NCBI RefSeq assembly: GCF_042678045.1
Contig: NZ_JBHUDI010000006.1
Span: 62,001 to 126,000, forward strand
Source: Natrinema amylolyticus_A
Lineage (GTDB): Archaea > Halobacteriota > Halobacteria > Halobacteriales > Natrialbaceae
Length of the DNA: 64,000 nucleotides
Reading direction: 5' to 3'
Shown: piece after piece, positions 22,855-32,024 of the stretch
Layout of the letters: the number at the start of each line of letters is the position of its first letter
Position numbering within the stretch: the first letter of the stretch is position 1
Position numbers and translations under genes: made by a program
Notes under the pieces: generated by a model
What the model saw: only the letters and a program-made list of their open reading frames with translations
What the model was told of the DNA's origin: nothing
Databases searched by the model: none

Positions 22855-24220
22855 ATGCGCCTCGACGACTACATCGAGGAGTTAGAACCCGACGAGGAGG
22901 CAGAGCGTCGTCGCCTCGCCAAGGAGAAGTCCTACGCGATCACGGATCATCTCGAGGACTTCGAGCGGCGGTTCGACGACGCCGTCAGCGGCGACACTCT
23001 CGTCGGCTCGACCGCACCCTCGATCTTCGTCGGGCGATCGAACTACCCAGACATCCCCGTCGGACTGCTCTCGCCGGTCGGCGACGAAGATGCCGCCGCG
23101 GAGTACGTCACCGACGGCGACTGGTACCAGCAGGGATACGCGATCGACGACGTCCTCCAGCGCCGGACGGGCCTGTTGAACTCGAGCAAGCGCGCCAACG
23201 TCGACTCGCCGTCGATCGCGAGCCGGCTGACGCCCTCAGTTCACGATACGTGGGACGGCTTCGTCGGCGTCCAGCGCGAGGTCGCCATCGCCGACCGGCC
23301 GGTCGACCTGGAGATCGGGCTGGACGACACCCCCGATCTCGGGCTGGACGCGGGGACGGACGTGGCGACGCCGCGGGGCCCGCGTGCCAACGCGCGCAAC
23401 GCAGAGCTACGGGAGAACCCATACGTTCCCCGGCCGGTCAAGAAGACGCTCGAGGACGACGACTGGCAGGCCGAGGGGGCGATGACCTACCTGTATCGGC
23501 GCGGATTCGACGTCTACGACATCAACTCGATCCTCTCGGCTGGCGCGCTCGGCCAGACCGAGCAGCGCCGGCTCGTCCCGACGCGGTGGTCGATCACGGC
23601 CGTCGACGACACCGTCGGGAAGTACCTGCGTGGGCGCATCCGGAACGCGCCCAGCGTCGACGAAGTGCAGGTCTGGGCAAACGAGTACGTCGGCAACCGC
23701 TACTGGATCGTGCTCGCACCCGGCAGCTGGGAGTTCGAACTCGTCGAGATGAAAGCACCGGGCAGCATCTGGAATCCGAACCCGAACGACGAGGTCTGGC
23801 TCCAGAGCGCCAGCGAGGGCTACGAGGGGCGCTCGAGCTACGTCGAGGAGACCGCCGGTGCCTACTACGCCGCCCGGCTGGGGGTCCTGGAGTATCTCGA
23901 GTCGATCGGCCGGCAGGCGAAGTGTCTCGTCCTGCGCGAAGTGTCGGACGACTACTGGGCACCCGTCGGCGTCTGGCAGGTCCGTGAGAGCGTTCGCAAC
24001 GCCTTCGACGGTGTTCCCGGGAGCGCCAGNNNNNNNNNNNNNNNNNNNNNNNNNNNAGCGGGAATCGCTCGCCGGTGAGTACGGTGAAGCGGAGACGTTC
24101 CACGAGGCGGTCGCGGAGGTCGCGACACGACTGCCAGTCTCCTACGCGCGCCTGCAGCGGAAATCCGAACTCGTGGCCGGATTGCAGTCGAATCTGAACG
24201 CGTTCTCGAACCGAGACTGA
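22855..24220 (+). CDS. nreA: Nre-family DNA repair protein (interrupted by an assembly gap)
   Basis: A protein of about 450 residues of the archaeal Nre family, implicated in repair of alkylation or cross-link damage together with PCNA. The N-terminal part (MRLDDYIEELEP, SIFVGRSNYPDIPVGLLSPV) and middle (RLVPTRWSITAVDDTVGKYL, MKAPGSIWNPN) are well conserved. The C-terminus ends QSNLNAFSNRD, which fits a PCNA-interacting Q-x2-L-x2-F box. A run of 27 N at 24030-24056 sits in the gene. The frame before and after it differs, most simply because the N count is arbitrary. There is no sign of true inactivation. Confidence 0.85.
24030..24056. other. Assembly gap (27 N)
   Basis: Unsequenced bases joining two contigs inside nreA. 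The gap size need not equal 27, which explains the apparent frame change. Confidence 0.98.
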
Positions 24221-24247
24221 GTCCGACAGGGAGCGACACCGACCGAG

Positions 24248-25336
24248 TTATGGGTCGATTTCCGTGAACGACGTCTCTCGTTCGAGATTGGAGTCAGAGT
24301 CGGCATCCGCGTCCGCCGACGGTGAGCGCTCGAGCCGATCGAGAACAGTCACGCTGGCTTTGAACGCCGCGAGCACGACCGGGCCGACGAACAGGCCGAC
24401 GAGTCCGAAGAGGACGCCGCCACCGACGACACCCACCAGCGCGATCGCCGGATGCAACCCGGACCCTCGATCGACGAGCAGCGCCCGGAGATACGTGTCG
24501 ACGACGGCGAGCACGGCGAGCCCATACCCCAGCAGGACGACGCCGCCGAGCGGACCGCTCGAGATCGCGTGAGCGACGGTCACCGGCCCCCAGACGAGCC
24601 AGATCCCGATCGCAGGAACCACCGCCACGAGCGACAGCGCGACCGCAAGCACGGTCGCGTACGGAACGCCGAGCAGGACCAGCCCCAGCCCGCCGAGTAT
24701 CCCCTGTACCACTGCGACCAGCAGGTGACTGCGGAGCACCGCCCAGACGACAACGTGAACCTCTGCCAACAGCTCGTCGACGAGCCGGCGCTCGAGCGGG
24801 GTGATCCGCCGGACCCAGTCGATGACCGCGGGCCCGTCGACGAGCAGGGAGTAGAGGACGACGACGAACACGAGCGTTCCGGCGACGATGTCGGCGACGG
24901 TAGTCACGAGCCCGACAGCCTGAGAGACGGTGACGTCGGTCGCTGTCCCGATCGTCTCCGCGAGCTCACTCGAGAGAGCCGCCTCGAGCGTCGCGGCCGC
25001 CGTCTCGTCCAGTCCGAGTGTCGTCCGTGCGAACGACCGGCTGGAGGCAGCGATCGCGTCGGCAGACACGGTCTCGAGCACCGACGTGGCGGTATCCAGG
25101 ATGACGAGCGAGACGACCACCAGCGGGACGATCCCGCCGCCGACGGCGAGGCCAGTGAGTATGATACCCGCCGTTCGCGGGCCGGTGTGCGGTACCAGTC
25201 GCTCGTAGACCGGCCGAAGGGCGACCGCGAGCAGACAGGCGGCCAGCACGTACTCGACGAGAGGGAGGACGATCAGTGCGGCGAGCGCGCCGAGGATACA
25301 GCTCAAGAGGGCGAACACCGCTGACCGGGTGTCCAT
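24248..25336 (-). CDS. AI-2E family transporter (PerM/TqsA type)
   Basis: A 362-residue membrane protein with about eight helices arranged as in the AI-2 exporter superfamily: N-terminal hydrophobic pair, a large soluble loop (residues ~75-150), then hydrophobic blocks including VVWAVLRSHLLVAVVQGILGG and LVGLFVGPVVLAAFKASVT. Members export small molecules or couple cation antiport. A specific AI-2 role is not implied, since haloarchaea are not known to use AI-2. The acidic C-terminal tail is probably cytoplasmic. Confidence 0.85.
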   Translation of the reverse strand: MDTRSAVFALLSCILGALAALIVLPLVEYVLAACLLAVALRPVYERLVPHTGPRTAGIILTGLAVGGGIVPLVVVSLVILDTATSVLETVSADAIAASSRSFARTTLGLDETAAATLEAALSSELAETIGTATDVTVSQAVGLVTTVADIVAGTLVFVVVLYSLLVDGPAVIDWVRRITPLERRLVDELLAEVHVVVWAVLRSHLLVAVVQGILGGLGLVLLGVPYATVLAVALSLVAVVPAIGIWLVWGPVTVAHAISSGPLGGVVLLGYGLAVLAVVDTYLRALLVDRGSGLHPAIALVGVVGGGVLFGLVGLFVGPVVLAAFKASVTVLDRLERSPSADADADSDSNLERETSFTEIDP

Positions 25337-25444
25337 ACGTTCGTCTCTCTCGAGAGCGCCATAAATGTTGACAATTCATACAGTATAGGCACACGATAAG
25401 AGCGATCGACAGCCGGCGAGAGAACGAGCGCGGGCAGAGGACGG

Positions 25445-26140
25445 CTACAGCGGGACCGGCACCCACTCGAGCAGTTGCATCACGAGCAGCGGATCGAACA
25501 CCGGGTCGTGCAGAACGAGCCAGTCGAGCAAGACGAGGCCGCCGCCGTGGGCGACCACTGACGGGAGAATGGAGTCGGACGCGTAGTCGACGGCACCGAA
25601 CAGGACGTCCGTCGGGCCCGACAGGACGAACTCGATCGGCGGCTTCGACGTGTGATGGAGCATGTAGACGATGGGGCTGATGAACACCGCGCCGACGCCG
25701 ATCTCCTTGACGCCGACGCAGAGCAGTCCCCGGTAGTAGGTTTCTGCGGCGAGCGCGAGTGCGAACAACTTTATCGCGTGTGGGACGAAGTCCGCAGGCG
25801 CGGCGGACGTCGCCCAGATGGGATAGTACGCGCGGATCGTCGGTAACGTCGAGCCGACGACGTAAAAGGGGAGGACGAACAGCGCGAGCAAGACGGCGTT
25901 TCGAATCGCGACGCGGTCGACGTGCCACCCGATGTGGTTCCCGTGTGACAGGCCGAGCGCGAGCGGACCGGCGAGCAAAAGCACGCCGTCGACGACGACC
26001 CGCTGATCCAGTTCGACGGGGACCAGTTGCATCCACAACAGCGAGAGCACGGCTCCGACGACGAGCGTCTTCTGGACCCAGGACAGTCCCAGCCGATCCA
26101 GGGACCAGCGGGTGCCGTGCCGATCCGGCCCAGGTGACAC
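25445..26140 (-). CDS. CPBP-family intramembrane metalloprotease
   Basis: A 231-residue multi-pass protein with the CPBP (Abi/Rce1) motifs: AAETYYRGLLCVG (E-x-x-Y-R, first motif), YMLHHTSKP (second-motif His) and a C-terminal VVAHGGG. Related enzymes cleave membrane peptides or mature prenylated or bacteriocin-like precursors; the archaeal substrate is unknown. The start is GTG 26140, five bases beyond the stop of the small upstream gene, so the two form an operon. Confidence 0.75.
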   Translation of the reverse strand: MSPGPDRHGTRWSLDRLGLSWVQKTLVVGAVLSLLWMQLVPVELDQRVVVDGVLLLAGPLALGLSHGNHIGWHVDRVAIRNAVLLALFVLPFYVVGSTLPTIRAYYPIWATSAAPADFVPHAIKLFALALAAETYYRGLLCVGVKEIGVGAVFISPIVYMLHHTSKPPIEFVLSGPTDVLFGAVDYASDSILPSVVAHGGGLVLLDWLVLHDPVFDPLLVMQLLEWVPVPL

Positions 26141-26144
26141 TGTG

Positions 26145-26432
26145 TTACTCGTCAGCAGTCGGGGTCGGGCCGGTTCCGATCACATCCCGAACGTTGGCCT
26201 CGAACTCTTGGTGGCGCTGGAAGTACGTCTCGTCGACGTCTGTGAGGATGGCCGACAGTTCGCGGGGGCCCTCGGGGGTCCGGATCACGGTCTCGCCCTC
26301 GAGGCGGTCGACTTCGCTTTTCTCTTTGGGCCAGGTCAGTCGCGAACTCACGCGGGCGAGCGGTGCGCCCTCGACGGGCGTGTGTGTACCGAGTGAGACA
26401 GCCGGCTCCGCGTCCTCGTCCTCGTCACTCAT
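26145..26432 (-). CDS. Small acidic haloarchaeal protein (DUF5789-like)
   Basis: A 95-residue soluble protein starting MSDEDEDAEP. The conserved-looking core is SSRLTWPKEKSEVDRLEGETVIRTPEGPRELSAIL followed by YFQRHQEFEANVRDVIGTGP. It resembles the haloarchaeal DUF5789 group, whose role is unknown. It is the first gene of a two-gene unit with the CPBP protease; a functional link is only positional. Confidence 0.65.
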   Translation of the reverse strand: MSDEDEDAEPAVSLGTHTPVEGAPLARVSSRLTWPKEKSEVDRLEGETVIRTPEGPRELSAILTDVDETYFQRHQEFEANVRDVIGTGPTPTADE

Positions 26433-26572
26433 GAGCGTCCGTTTGCGAGCGCGGCGATTCAAACTTTCGCTTCCACAGATCGGTCCGGAGCGACCGCCAC
26501 TTACCGGAACCTCTCCGGCAACCGAGGTGTGTCTGACGTATCGTTTTGTGGCGGGACACCGAACGGCCCCGT

Positions 26573-27556
26573 ATGACAAGCCTGACAGAGGTCTACGACG
26601 GGACCGCGCCGGGGGTGACGAGCCGCCAGCTCTATGCGGGCACAGCGCTCGTTGGGCTCGGTGCGGTGCTAGCTGTCGTAGCCGTACTCGTGGCGACGAC
26701 CGACCTCTTCGGCGAGTACGCGGTCGAACTCTCGGATGGAATGTCCGCCCAGTTCGCGGGCATCCGCGTTGGGGGTGTCCTCGCCGGGCTGAGCGTCCCG
26801 ACCGCGCTCGTCGGCGTCTTCGTCGTCTTGCCGGCTAGCCGTCGCGTCCAGGCTGCTGCCGTAATCAGTGCGAGCCTCTGTCTGCTCGGCGTTGCGCTCT
26901 TCTGGCACGCCTATCCCACACACTGGCGCGGCTACGGACAGCAGCTCACGCTCGAGGTGTCGGTCGTCTACCTGCTCGGGCTGCTGACGTCCGTCTGGAG
27001 TCTGTTCAGCGCCGTCGCGACGTTCAAACGGCGCAACGACCCCGGTGGCAGTCTGCAGATGAACGTTACCCGACACAACAAGACGGTCATCGAGTCCGAC
27101 GACGAGAACGCTTCGGATGGCCTCGGCGGAATCGGATTCCTCGGTGGCACACCCGACGGGGACGTCGAAACACAGACTAACGCGGAAGAGACGGCCGGAG
27201 CGGCGCTCTCGTACGACGAGCGTTCGAGTGGGACCACCTCACGGCGGTCGACCAGCCGACAGCGGTCGACGGGGAGCGCCACACAACCCGGTCAGAGCGT
27301 CGGTGCTGCCACCAGCGACGGCGGTTCCGCAGTCTCCGATATCTCCTCGCCGCTCAAGTCTGGCGACGGCCGCGACGCCGAAATCGTCGAGTCGACGACC
27401 GACCAGCCAGCAGAACCGACGGACCGCTACTGTGGGAACTGCGCGCATTTCGAATACGTCCGGTCCTCGGACGGGATGGTCCCCTACTGTGCCCGCCACG
27501 AGACGGCGATGGACGACATGGACGCCTGCGAAGAGTGGACACCGAACCGGCGGTAG
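26573..27556 (+). CDS. Membrane protein with disordered linker and C-terminal zinc knuckle
   Basis: A 327-residue haloarchaeal protein. Four membrane helices fill residues ~20-145. Then comes a linker of about 130 residues rich in Ser, Thr, Gly and acidic residues. The final domain RYCGNCAHFEYVRSSDGMVPYC...DACEEW has four cysteines spaced to bind zinc. The layout suggests a membrane anchor presenting a cytoplasmic zinc module on a flexible tether. I do not recognise a function; similar proteins are annotated as DUF7139-like. Start ATG 26573 is chosen because the earlier in-frame codon lies in non-conserved sequence. Confidence 0.7.
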   Translation: MTSLTEVYDGTAPGVTSRQLYAGTALVGLGAVLAVVAVLVATTDLFGEYAVELSDGMSAQFAGIRVGGVLAGLSVPTALVGVFVVLPASRRVQAAAVISASLCLLGVALFWHAYPTHWRGYGQQLTLEVSVVYLLGLLTSVWSLFSAVATFKRRNDPGGSLQMNVTRHNKTVIESDDENASDGLGGIGFLGGTPDGDVETQTNAEETAGAALSYDERSSGTTSRRSTSRQRSTGSATQPGQSVGAATSDGGSAVSDISSPLKSGDGRDAEIVESTTDQPAEPTDRYCGNCAHFEYVRSSDGMVPYCARHETAMDDMDACEEWTPNRR

Positions 27557-27586
27557 CCGACTGCGTTCCGGGCGTTTCAGAATCAG

Positions 27587-27591
27587 TTTTT
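27587..27591 (+). terminator. T-tract terminator
   Basis: TTTTT preceded by a G/C-rich stretch, 31 bp after the stop at 27556 and before the end of the convergent gene at 27614. Archaeal intrinsic termination relies on such T runs. Confidence 0.5.
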
Positions 27592-27613
27592 GCTTGAGGG
27601 GATGCGACGACCG

Positions 27614-28099
27614 TCAGATCCCGAGGAGCTGTCGTCCCAACTCGAAACCCACGCGAGGGAGTTCGAACACGACGACAGCGGCCAGCGCCAGTTCGCCGAC
27701 GGTGACGACCGCGGTCATGAGGTCGGCGCGCTTGCTGCTGACTGTGACACCAGTCGGCAGTCCGAACTCCTGTTTCCAGATCGGATAGAACAGCGCGATT
27801 CCGCGCTTACTGCCCGCCACGTCGAGCACGTAGTGAGTCAGTACGCCGATCCAGACGTACTCGAGGTTGCCGAAGACGTAGGGAAACGCGACGAACCCGA
27901 GCAAGACCGGCAGGTTGTGCAGCGTCTTCCGGTGTTTGCCGAAGGCAGTGTCGACGTCCGGAAAGAGCGCGCCGAGCGTGACGGGCACGCCGATCATCAC
28001 GATCGTCTTGAACGTCTCCAGATCCCCCACCGGCTCGAGCAGATATCCGAGCCCGATGCTCAACAACACGGCGTTCAGCACGTGTCCCTTCTTGTTCAT
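27614..28099 (-). CDS. Membrane-bound metal-dependent hydrolase (YdjM/DUF457-like)
   Basis: A 161-residue multi-helix membrane protein. It carries the family pattern LFPDVDTAFGKHRKTLHNL (D-x-D plus HR-x-x-xH) and THYVLDVAGSKRGIALFYP. It is a distant relative of the protein at 7131-7622 but has a longer, charged C-terminal half. Its biochemical role is unknown. It is convergent with the zinc-knuckle membrane protein across a T-tract. Confidence 0.78.
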   Translation of the reverse strand: MNKKGHVLNAVLLSIGLGYLLEPVGDLETFKTIVMIGVPVTLGALFPDVDTAFGKHRKTLHNLPVLLGFVAFPYVFGNLEYVWIGVLTHYVLDVAGSKRGIALFYPIWKQEFGLPTGVTVSSKRADLMTAVVTVGELALAAVVVFELPRVGFELGRQLLGI

Positions 28100-28177
28100 C
28101 TACCCCTATCTGGGGAGTCACGTGGGGAATAGTTTTCTCTCGAGAGAGTCGCCGACGCGAACGGGTTTCGGAACTGA

Positions 28178-28690
28178 TCACTGGGCCTCGATCTCGGCGA
28201 GGAGATCCTCGAGTGCCCGATCGACGGTCTTCGCACGAACGTCGGCCCGATCGCCGTCGAAGACGTACCGGGAGACGGTCGCATACGACGCCTCGCTGCC
28301 CCACGGGGCCGCGTGGGAGATCCCGATGTAGACTGTACCGACCGGGTTTTCGTCGGTTCCGCCGGTCGGACCGGCGATCCCGGTCGTCGCGATCCCCCAC
28401 GTTACGTCAGTCACGTCGCGGACCCCCTGTGCCATCTCGCGGGCGACCGGTTCGGAGACGGCACCGTGTTCGTCCAGTGCTTCGCGACTCACACCGAGGT
28501 GGCGGCGCTTGGCGTCGTAGGCGTAGGTCGCTAACCCGGCGTCGAAGTAGTCGCTGGCACCTGGGACGGCGGTGATCGCAGCGCCGATCAGGCCGCCGGT
28601 ACAGGACTCGGCGACGGCGAGCGTCTCCTCACGGTCGCGAAGTGCGTCGCCGACTGCCATCGGCAACTCGCGGTCGATGTCGTCGTTCAT
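28178..28690 (-). CDS. CinA C-terminal domain protein (nicotinamide-nucleotide amidohydrolase type)
   Basis: A 170-residue protein consisting only of the CinA C-terminal domain: ETLAVAESCTGGLIGAAITAVPGASDYFDAG, VSEPVAREMAQGV and GIATTGIAGPTGG are the three signature blocks. E. coli PncC, the same domain, deamidates NMN to NaMN in NAD recycling. Start ATG 28690 is chosen because homology begins there. It is divergent from the aminotransferase gene, with a 129-bp shared promoter region. Confidence 0.88.
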   Translation of the reverse strand: MNDDIDRELPMAVGDALRDREETLAVAESCTGGLIGAAITAVPGASDYFDAGLATYAYDAKRRHLGVSREALDEHGAVSEPVAREMAQGVRDVTDVTWGIATTGIAGPTGGTDENPVGTVYIGISHAAPWGSEASYATVSRYVFDGDRADVRAKTVDRALEDLLAEIEAQ

Positions 28691-28819
28691 GCTCGAGTCG
28701 AGGGGCGGGATCGTTGTGAAAGCGCGGGTCGCGATCGCGGTCACCTCGATCGCCATGTGGAACTCGTCCCACGCTTCGGAAACGGAAAGAACACGGGGCG
28801 TGGCTTCCGAGTGTCCGGT

Positions 28820-29920
28820 ATGGACTACGAGACGCCGCTGTTCTTCCACGTGATGAAGTATGCGGACGCGGCGGACCGCGACGTCATCGACATGGTCAGC
28901 GGGAACCCCGACTGGGAACCTCCTGAAGCGCTCCGGGACGGGCTGCGAGAGTACGCCGACCTCGAGCCCGACCGGTTCCAGTACGCGCCAAGTGAGGGGC
29001 TGCGCGAGTTACGCGAAGAGATCGCCGCCCGCCGCGGCGTCGACGCCGAACAGGTCGTCGTCACGAACGGTGCGGGCGAGGCGAACTACCTCGCGATGGC
29101 GCGAGCGCTCGAGCGCGATTCCGGAAGCGAAATCCTGCTGACTGACCCCGTCTATCCCTACTATCCGGGGAAGACGACGATGCTCGGTGGGACCCAGCGG
29201 TTCGTTCCGGTTGACGACGATGGGTACCTGGATTCCGCCGCCGTCCGCGCGGCCGCAAGCGACGAGACGGCCGCGATCGTCGTGAATACGCCGAACAACC
29301 CGACAGGCGCGGTCTATCCCGCCGAAACGATGCGCGAACTCGTCACCGTCGCCGAAGAGTACGACGCGATCCTGATCAGCGACGAGGTGTACGACCACTA
29401 CGACCTTTCGGGGGAGTTCGCGAGCGCGCTCGAGACCGACTCTGCCAATCGGATCGTCACCAACGCGTTCTCGAAGTCGATGGCGATCACCGGGGTGCGG
29501 GTGGGCTACGCGATCTTCCCGCCGGAACTCGTCGCGGACGCCAAGAGTCGTCATATGCTGGTCAACGTCGCGACCACCCGGCCGGGCCAGTACGCCGTGT
29601 TACAGGCGCTGCGTGAGACCGGCCCCGACTACTACGAGCAAAACCGCCAGCGGCTCCGCGAGCGAGTGGCAATGTTTACCGACGCACTCGAGGCGGCCGG
29701 CGCAGAATACACCACGCCGAGCGGTTCGTTCTACGTGATGGCACGCTTCGAGGGCTATCCGGGTACGCTCGAGAACGTCGAGCGGTTGATCGACGAGGCC
29801 GGCGTTGCCGGGATGCCCGGCGAAGCCTTCGGTGACGCGCGCAGCGAGTGGCTGCGGTTCGCGCTCGTGACGCCACGCGTCGAAGAAGCGGCCGAGCGGC
29901 TGGCGGCGTATTTCGACTGA
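28820..29920 (+). CDS. PLP-dependent aminotransferase (fold type I)
   Basis: A 366-residue class I/II aminotransferase. Visible: VTNGAGEANYLA (PLP phosphate loop), VVNTPNNPTGAVYP (carboxylate-binding Asn), ILISDEVYDHY (Asp/Tyr for the pyridine ring), and NAFSKSMAITGVRVGY with the Schiff-base Lys. Substrate specificity could be aspartate, alanine or an aromatic amino acid and cannot be set by eye. ATG 28820 gives a start (MDYETPLFFHVMKYAD) usual for the archaeal subgroup. Confidence 0.9.
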   Translation: MDYETPLFFHVMKYADAADRDVIDMVSGNPDWEPPEALRDGLREYADLEPDRFQYAPSEGLRELREEIAARRGVDAEQVVVTNGAGEANYLAMARALERDSGSEILLTDPVYPYYPGKTTMLGGTQRFVPVDDDGYLDSAAVRAAASDETAAIVVNTPNNPTGAVYPAETMRELVTVAEEYDAILISDEVYDHYDLSGEFASALETDSANRIVTNAFSKSMAITGVRVGYAIFPPELVADAKSRHMLVNVATTRPGQYAVLQALRETGPDYYEQNRQRLRERVAMFTDALEAAGAEYTTPSGSFYVMARFEGYPGTLENVERLIDEAGVAGMPGEAFGDARSEWLRFALVTPRVEEAAERLAAYFD

Positions 29921-29979
29921 GATCGACTCGAGGGCTCGAGACCGACGAATACTCGTGTCGGGGCGGGGAACCCGGGAGT

Positions 29980-31215
29980 ATGAGCGGCATCGACGTCGAA
30001 CCGGTCGAGGAAGACGAGGAAACGACGAGGGAGAGCGACGACGGCGGAAACACCATCGAAGTCACGCCGACGGACTCCGTCGACGCCGACGAGGAGCGCG
30101 ATACAATCGACGTCGAACCGTCCGACGAGCCGATCGACGGCCCCGACTACGTCCTCTACGGCGGGAAAGGCGGCGTCGGGAAGACGACGATGGCGGCTGC
30201 GACCGCCCTCGACAGCGCTCGCAGCGGGACGCCGACGCTGGTGGTTTCGACCGATCCTGCACACTCGCTCTCGGACACCTTCGAGACCGACGTGCCGGCC
30301 GAGCCCGGCCGAATTCGCGACGACATTCCGCTCTACGCGGCCGAGATCGATCCCGAGGCCGCGATGGAGCGCGGCGAGACCCCCTTCGGCGGGGCGGGTG
30401 AAGGTGCCGGAACGAAAGCGGACGACGATCCATTCGCCGGCGGAGCGGGCGCAGGTGGTGCCTCCCCCTTCCCCGGTGGTGAAGGAGCCGAGGGCGGTCC
30501 ACTCGGCGGCCTCGGCGACATGCTCGGCGGCGAATCACCGATGGACGCCCTCTTTGGCGGTGCGATGCCCGGAGCCGACGAGGCCGCCGCGATGCAACTC
30601 TTGCTTGAGTACATGGACGACGAGCGCTTCGAGCGCGTCGTCGTCGACACGGCACCGACGGGCCACACCCTCCGCCTGCTGCAGTTGCCCGAGATCATGG
30701 ACACGATGATGGGCCGGCTGATGAAGTTCCGCCAGCGCATCGGCGGCATGCTCGAGGGTGTCAAGGGGATGTTCGGCGGTCAGGAGACGCCGGAAAACGA
30801 AAACGAACTCGAGGATCTGGAAGTCCTTCGCGAGCGCATCGAGCGACTGCGGGCCGCCCTGCAAGACCCCGCACGGACGGACTTCCGGATCGTCATGATC
30901 CCCGAGGAGATGAGCGTCTTCGAATCGAAGCGACTGCGCCAGCAACTCCAGGAGTTCGAGATTCCCGTCGGCACCGTCGTCGTCAACCGGGTGATGGAGC
31001 CGCTGTCGAACGTCACCGACGACGTCGAGGGCGAGTTCCTCCAGCCGAATCTCGATGACTGCGAGTTCTGTCAACGACGCTGGGACGTCCAGCAATCCGC
31101 ACTCGCCGAGGCACAGGACCTCTTCCGCGGGACCGACGTCCGGCGCGTGCCGCTGTTCGCCGACGAAGTCCGCGGTGAGGAGATGCTCGCGGTCGTCGCG
31201 GCCTGCCTCCGCTGA
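29980..31215 (+). CDS. ArsA/Get3-family ATPase
   Basis: A 411-residue P-loop ATPase. After an acidic 55-residue leader comes YGGKGGVGKTTMAAATALDS (deviant Walker A), then STDPAHSLSD (switch I) and DTAPTGHTLRLLQLPEIMD (switch II). DDCEFCQRRWDVQ supplies the CxxC that binds zinc at the Get3 dimer interface. A Gly-rich, low-complexity insertion of about 60 residues sits near residues 130-190. No arsenic genes are adjacent, so a Get3-like role in tail-anchored membrane-protein targeting is more likely than arsenite export. Confidence 0.88.
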   Translation: MSGIDVEPVEEDEETTRESDDGGNTIEVTPTDSVDADEERDTIDVEPSDEPIDGPDYVLYGGKGGVGKTTMAAATALDSARSGTPTLVVSTDPAHSLSDTFETDVPAEPGRIRDDIPLYAAEIDPEAAMERGETPFGGAGEGAGTKADDDPFAGGAGAGGASPFPGGEGAEGGPLGGLGDMLGGESPMDALFGGAMPGADEAAAMQLLLEYMDDERFERVVVDTAPTGHTLRLLQLPEIMDTMMGRLMKFRQRIGGMLEGVKGMFGGQETPENENELEDLEVLRERIERLRAALQDPARTDFRIVMIPEEMSVFESKRLRQQLQEFEIPVGTVVVNRVMEPLSNVTDDVEGEFLQPNLDDCEFCQRRWDVQQSALAEAQDLFRGTDVRRVPLFADEVRGEEMLAVVAACLR

Positions 31216-31248
31216 TCGTCGTCGCGACCGCTTCCGTTCCGAGCGGCC

Positions 31249-31713
31249 CTACGCTTCTTCACCAGCGGACACGACGGTCACCGGTCGGTCGCTCTCGAGG
31301 ACCACAGACTGGGTGACGCTGCCGAACAGCGCCTTGCCAACCGGCGACCGGTCGCGAACGCCGATGACGATGGCGTCACTGTCGTACTCCTCGGCCGCCT
31401 CGATGATCGTCTCTGCGGGGTCGCCCGTCGCGGCGCGAACCGTCCACGCGATGCCGGCCGACTCGAGGACGTCGACCGCTGCTTCGACCGACGCGGGGAG
31501 CGACTCGTCGTCGGCCACACGCGCCATCTCGTCGGCGTACTCCTCGGCGAACCCGCCGGCTGCCCACTCGGCGGCCGGGCCAGTCGACTCGTCGCTGACG
31601 TGGAGGACATCGACCGACACGTCCGTCTCCGCGCCCGGTAGGTCGCGAATGGCAGTCGCCTGCGCCTGTGCTTGGGATTCGTTCTCGTCGACGGGGAGCA
31701 ACACGCGGTACAT
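31249..31713 (-). CDS. Universal stress protein (UspA family)
   Basis: A 154-residue single-domain USP starting MYRVLLPVDENES. The ATP-binding style C-terminal motif is IVIGVRDRSPVGKALFGSVTQSVVL. The classical G-x2-G-x9-G(S/T) is altered (V-R-D-R-S-P-V-G), so nucleotide binding is uncertain. Three more USP genes cluster at 54140-56057. Start ATG 31713 matches the family; upstream in-frame sequence is not USP-like. Confidence 0.85.
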   Translation of the reverse strand: MYRVLLPVDENESQAQAQATAIRDLPGAETDVSVDVLHVSDESTGPAAEWAAGGFAEEYADEMARVADDESLPASVEAAVDVLESAGIAWTVRAATGDPAETIIEAAEEYDSDAIVIGVRDRSPVGKALFGSVTQSVVLESDRPVTVVSAGEEA

Positions 31714-32024
31714 GCGAGTTTCTACGAGTGCATGGCAGATAGTGGTTTCAGCGGTCGTAGGGTAGCTCGAGCGAGGTGCCAGCAGTACACTCGATGCTGT
31801 GGCTCTGTTGAGAGTCTTGTTGTCTGACATAACTGTACCTCTCGTCGTTAGAGACAGGAGGTGAACCGCCTCGGGGTCAAGCCCCGAGGCACTCGGCCTG
31901 CTCCGCCTGTAGAAGTATCAGAGTAGAACGCTAACTCTCAACATATGGTTAATATCGGTCCGCTGAATACGGAGGTCGTCCACTGATTCAGCAGATCGGG
32001 TGATGCAAAACAGTCATTACCGAT
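31714..32024. other. Intergenic, more A/T-rich, with orphan IS-end-like hairpin
   Basis: About 310 bp between the divergent USP and acyltransferase genes. It contains a strong hairpin (listed separately at 31868-31890) and then an A/T-rich stretch (CATATGGTTAATATC around 31941-31957) that may serve as promoter for the acyltransferase. No ORF of substance is seen. Confidence 0.5.
31868..31890. repeat. Hairpin resembling an IS200/IS605-type end
   Basis: GCCTCGGGG and CCCCGAGGC form a perfect 9-bp stem with loop TCAAG. It is flanked by GGTGAACC and actcggcctgctccgcc, resembling subterminal ends of haloarchaeal IS200/IS605 elements. No transposase is nearby, so it would be a solo remnant. The assignment rests on memory of such ends, not on a search. 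Confidence 0.4.

Noticed and set aside
24060..24220. Frameshift in nreA
   Set aside because: The frame change coincides exactly with the N run, so gap size, not mutation, is the simplest explanation.
29980..31215. Arsenite resistance operon
   Set aside because: Only an ArsA/Get3-type ATPase is present; no arsR, arsB/acr3, arsD or arsM lies nearby, and the CxxC zinc motif suits Get3.
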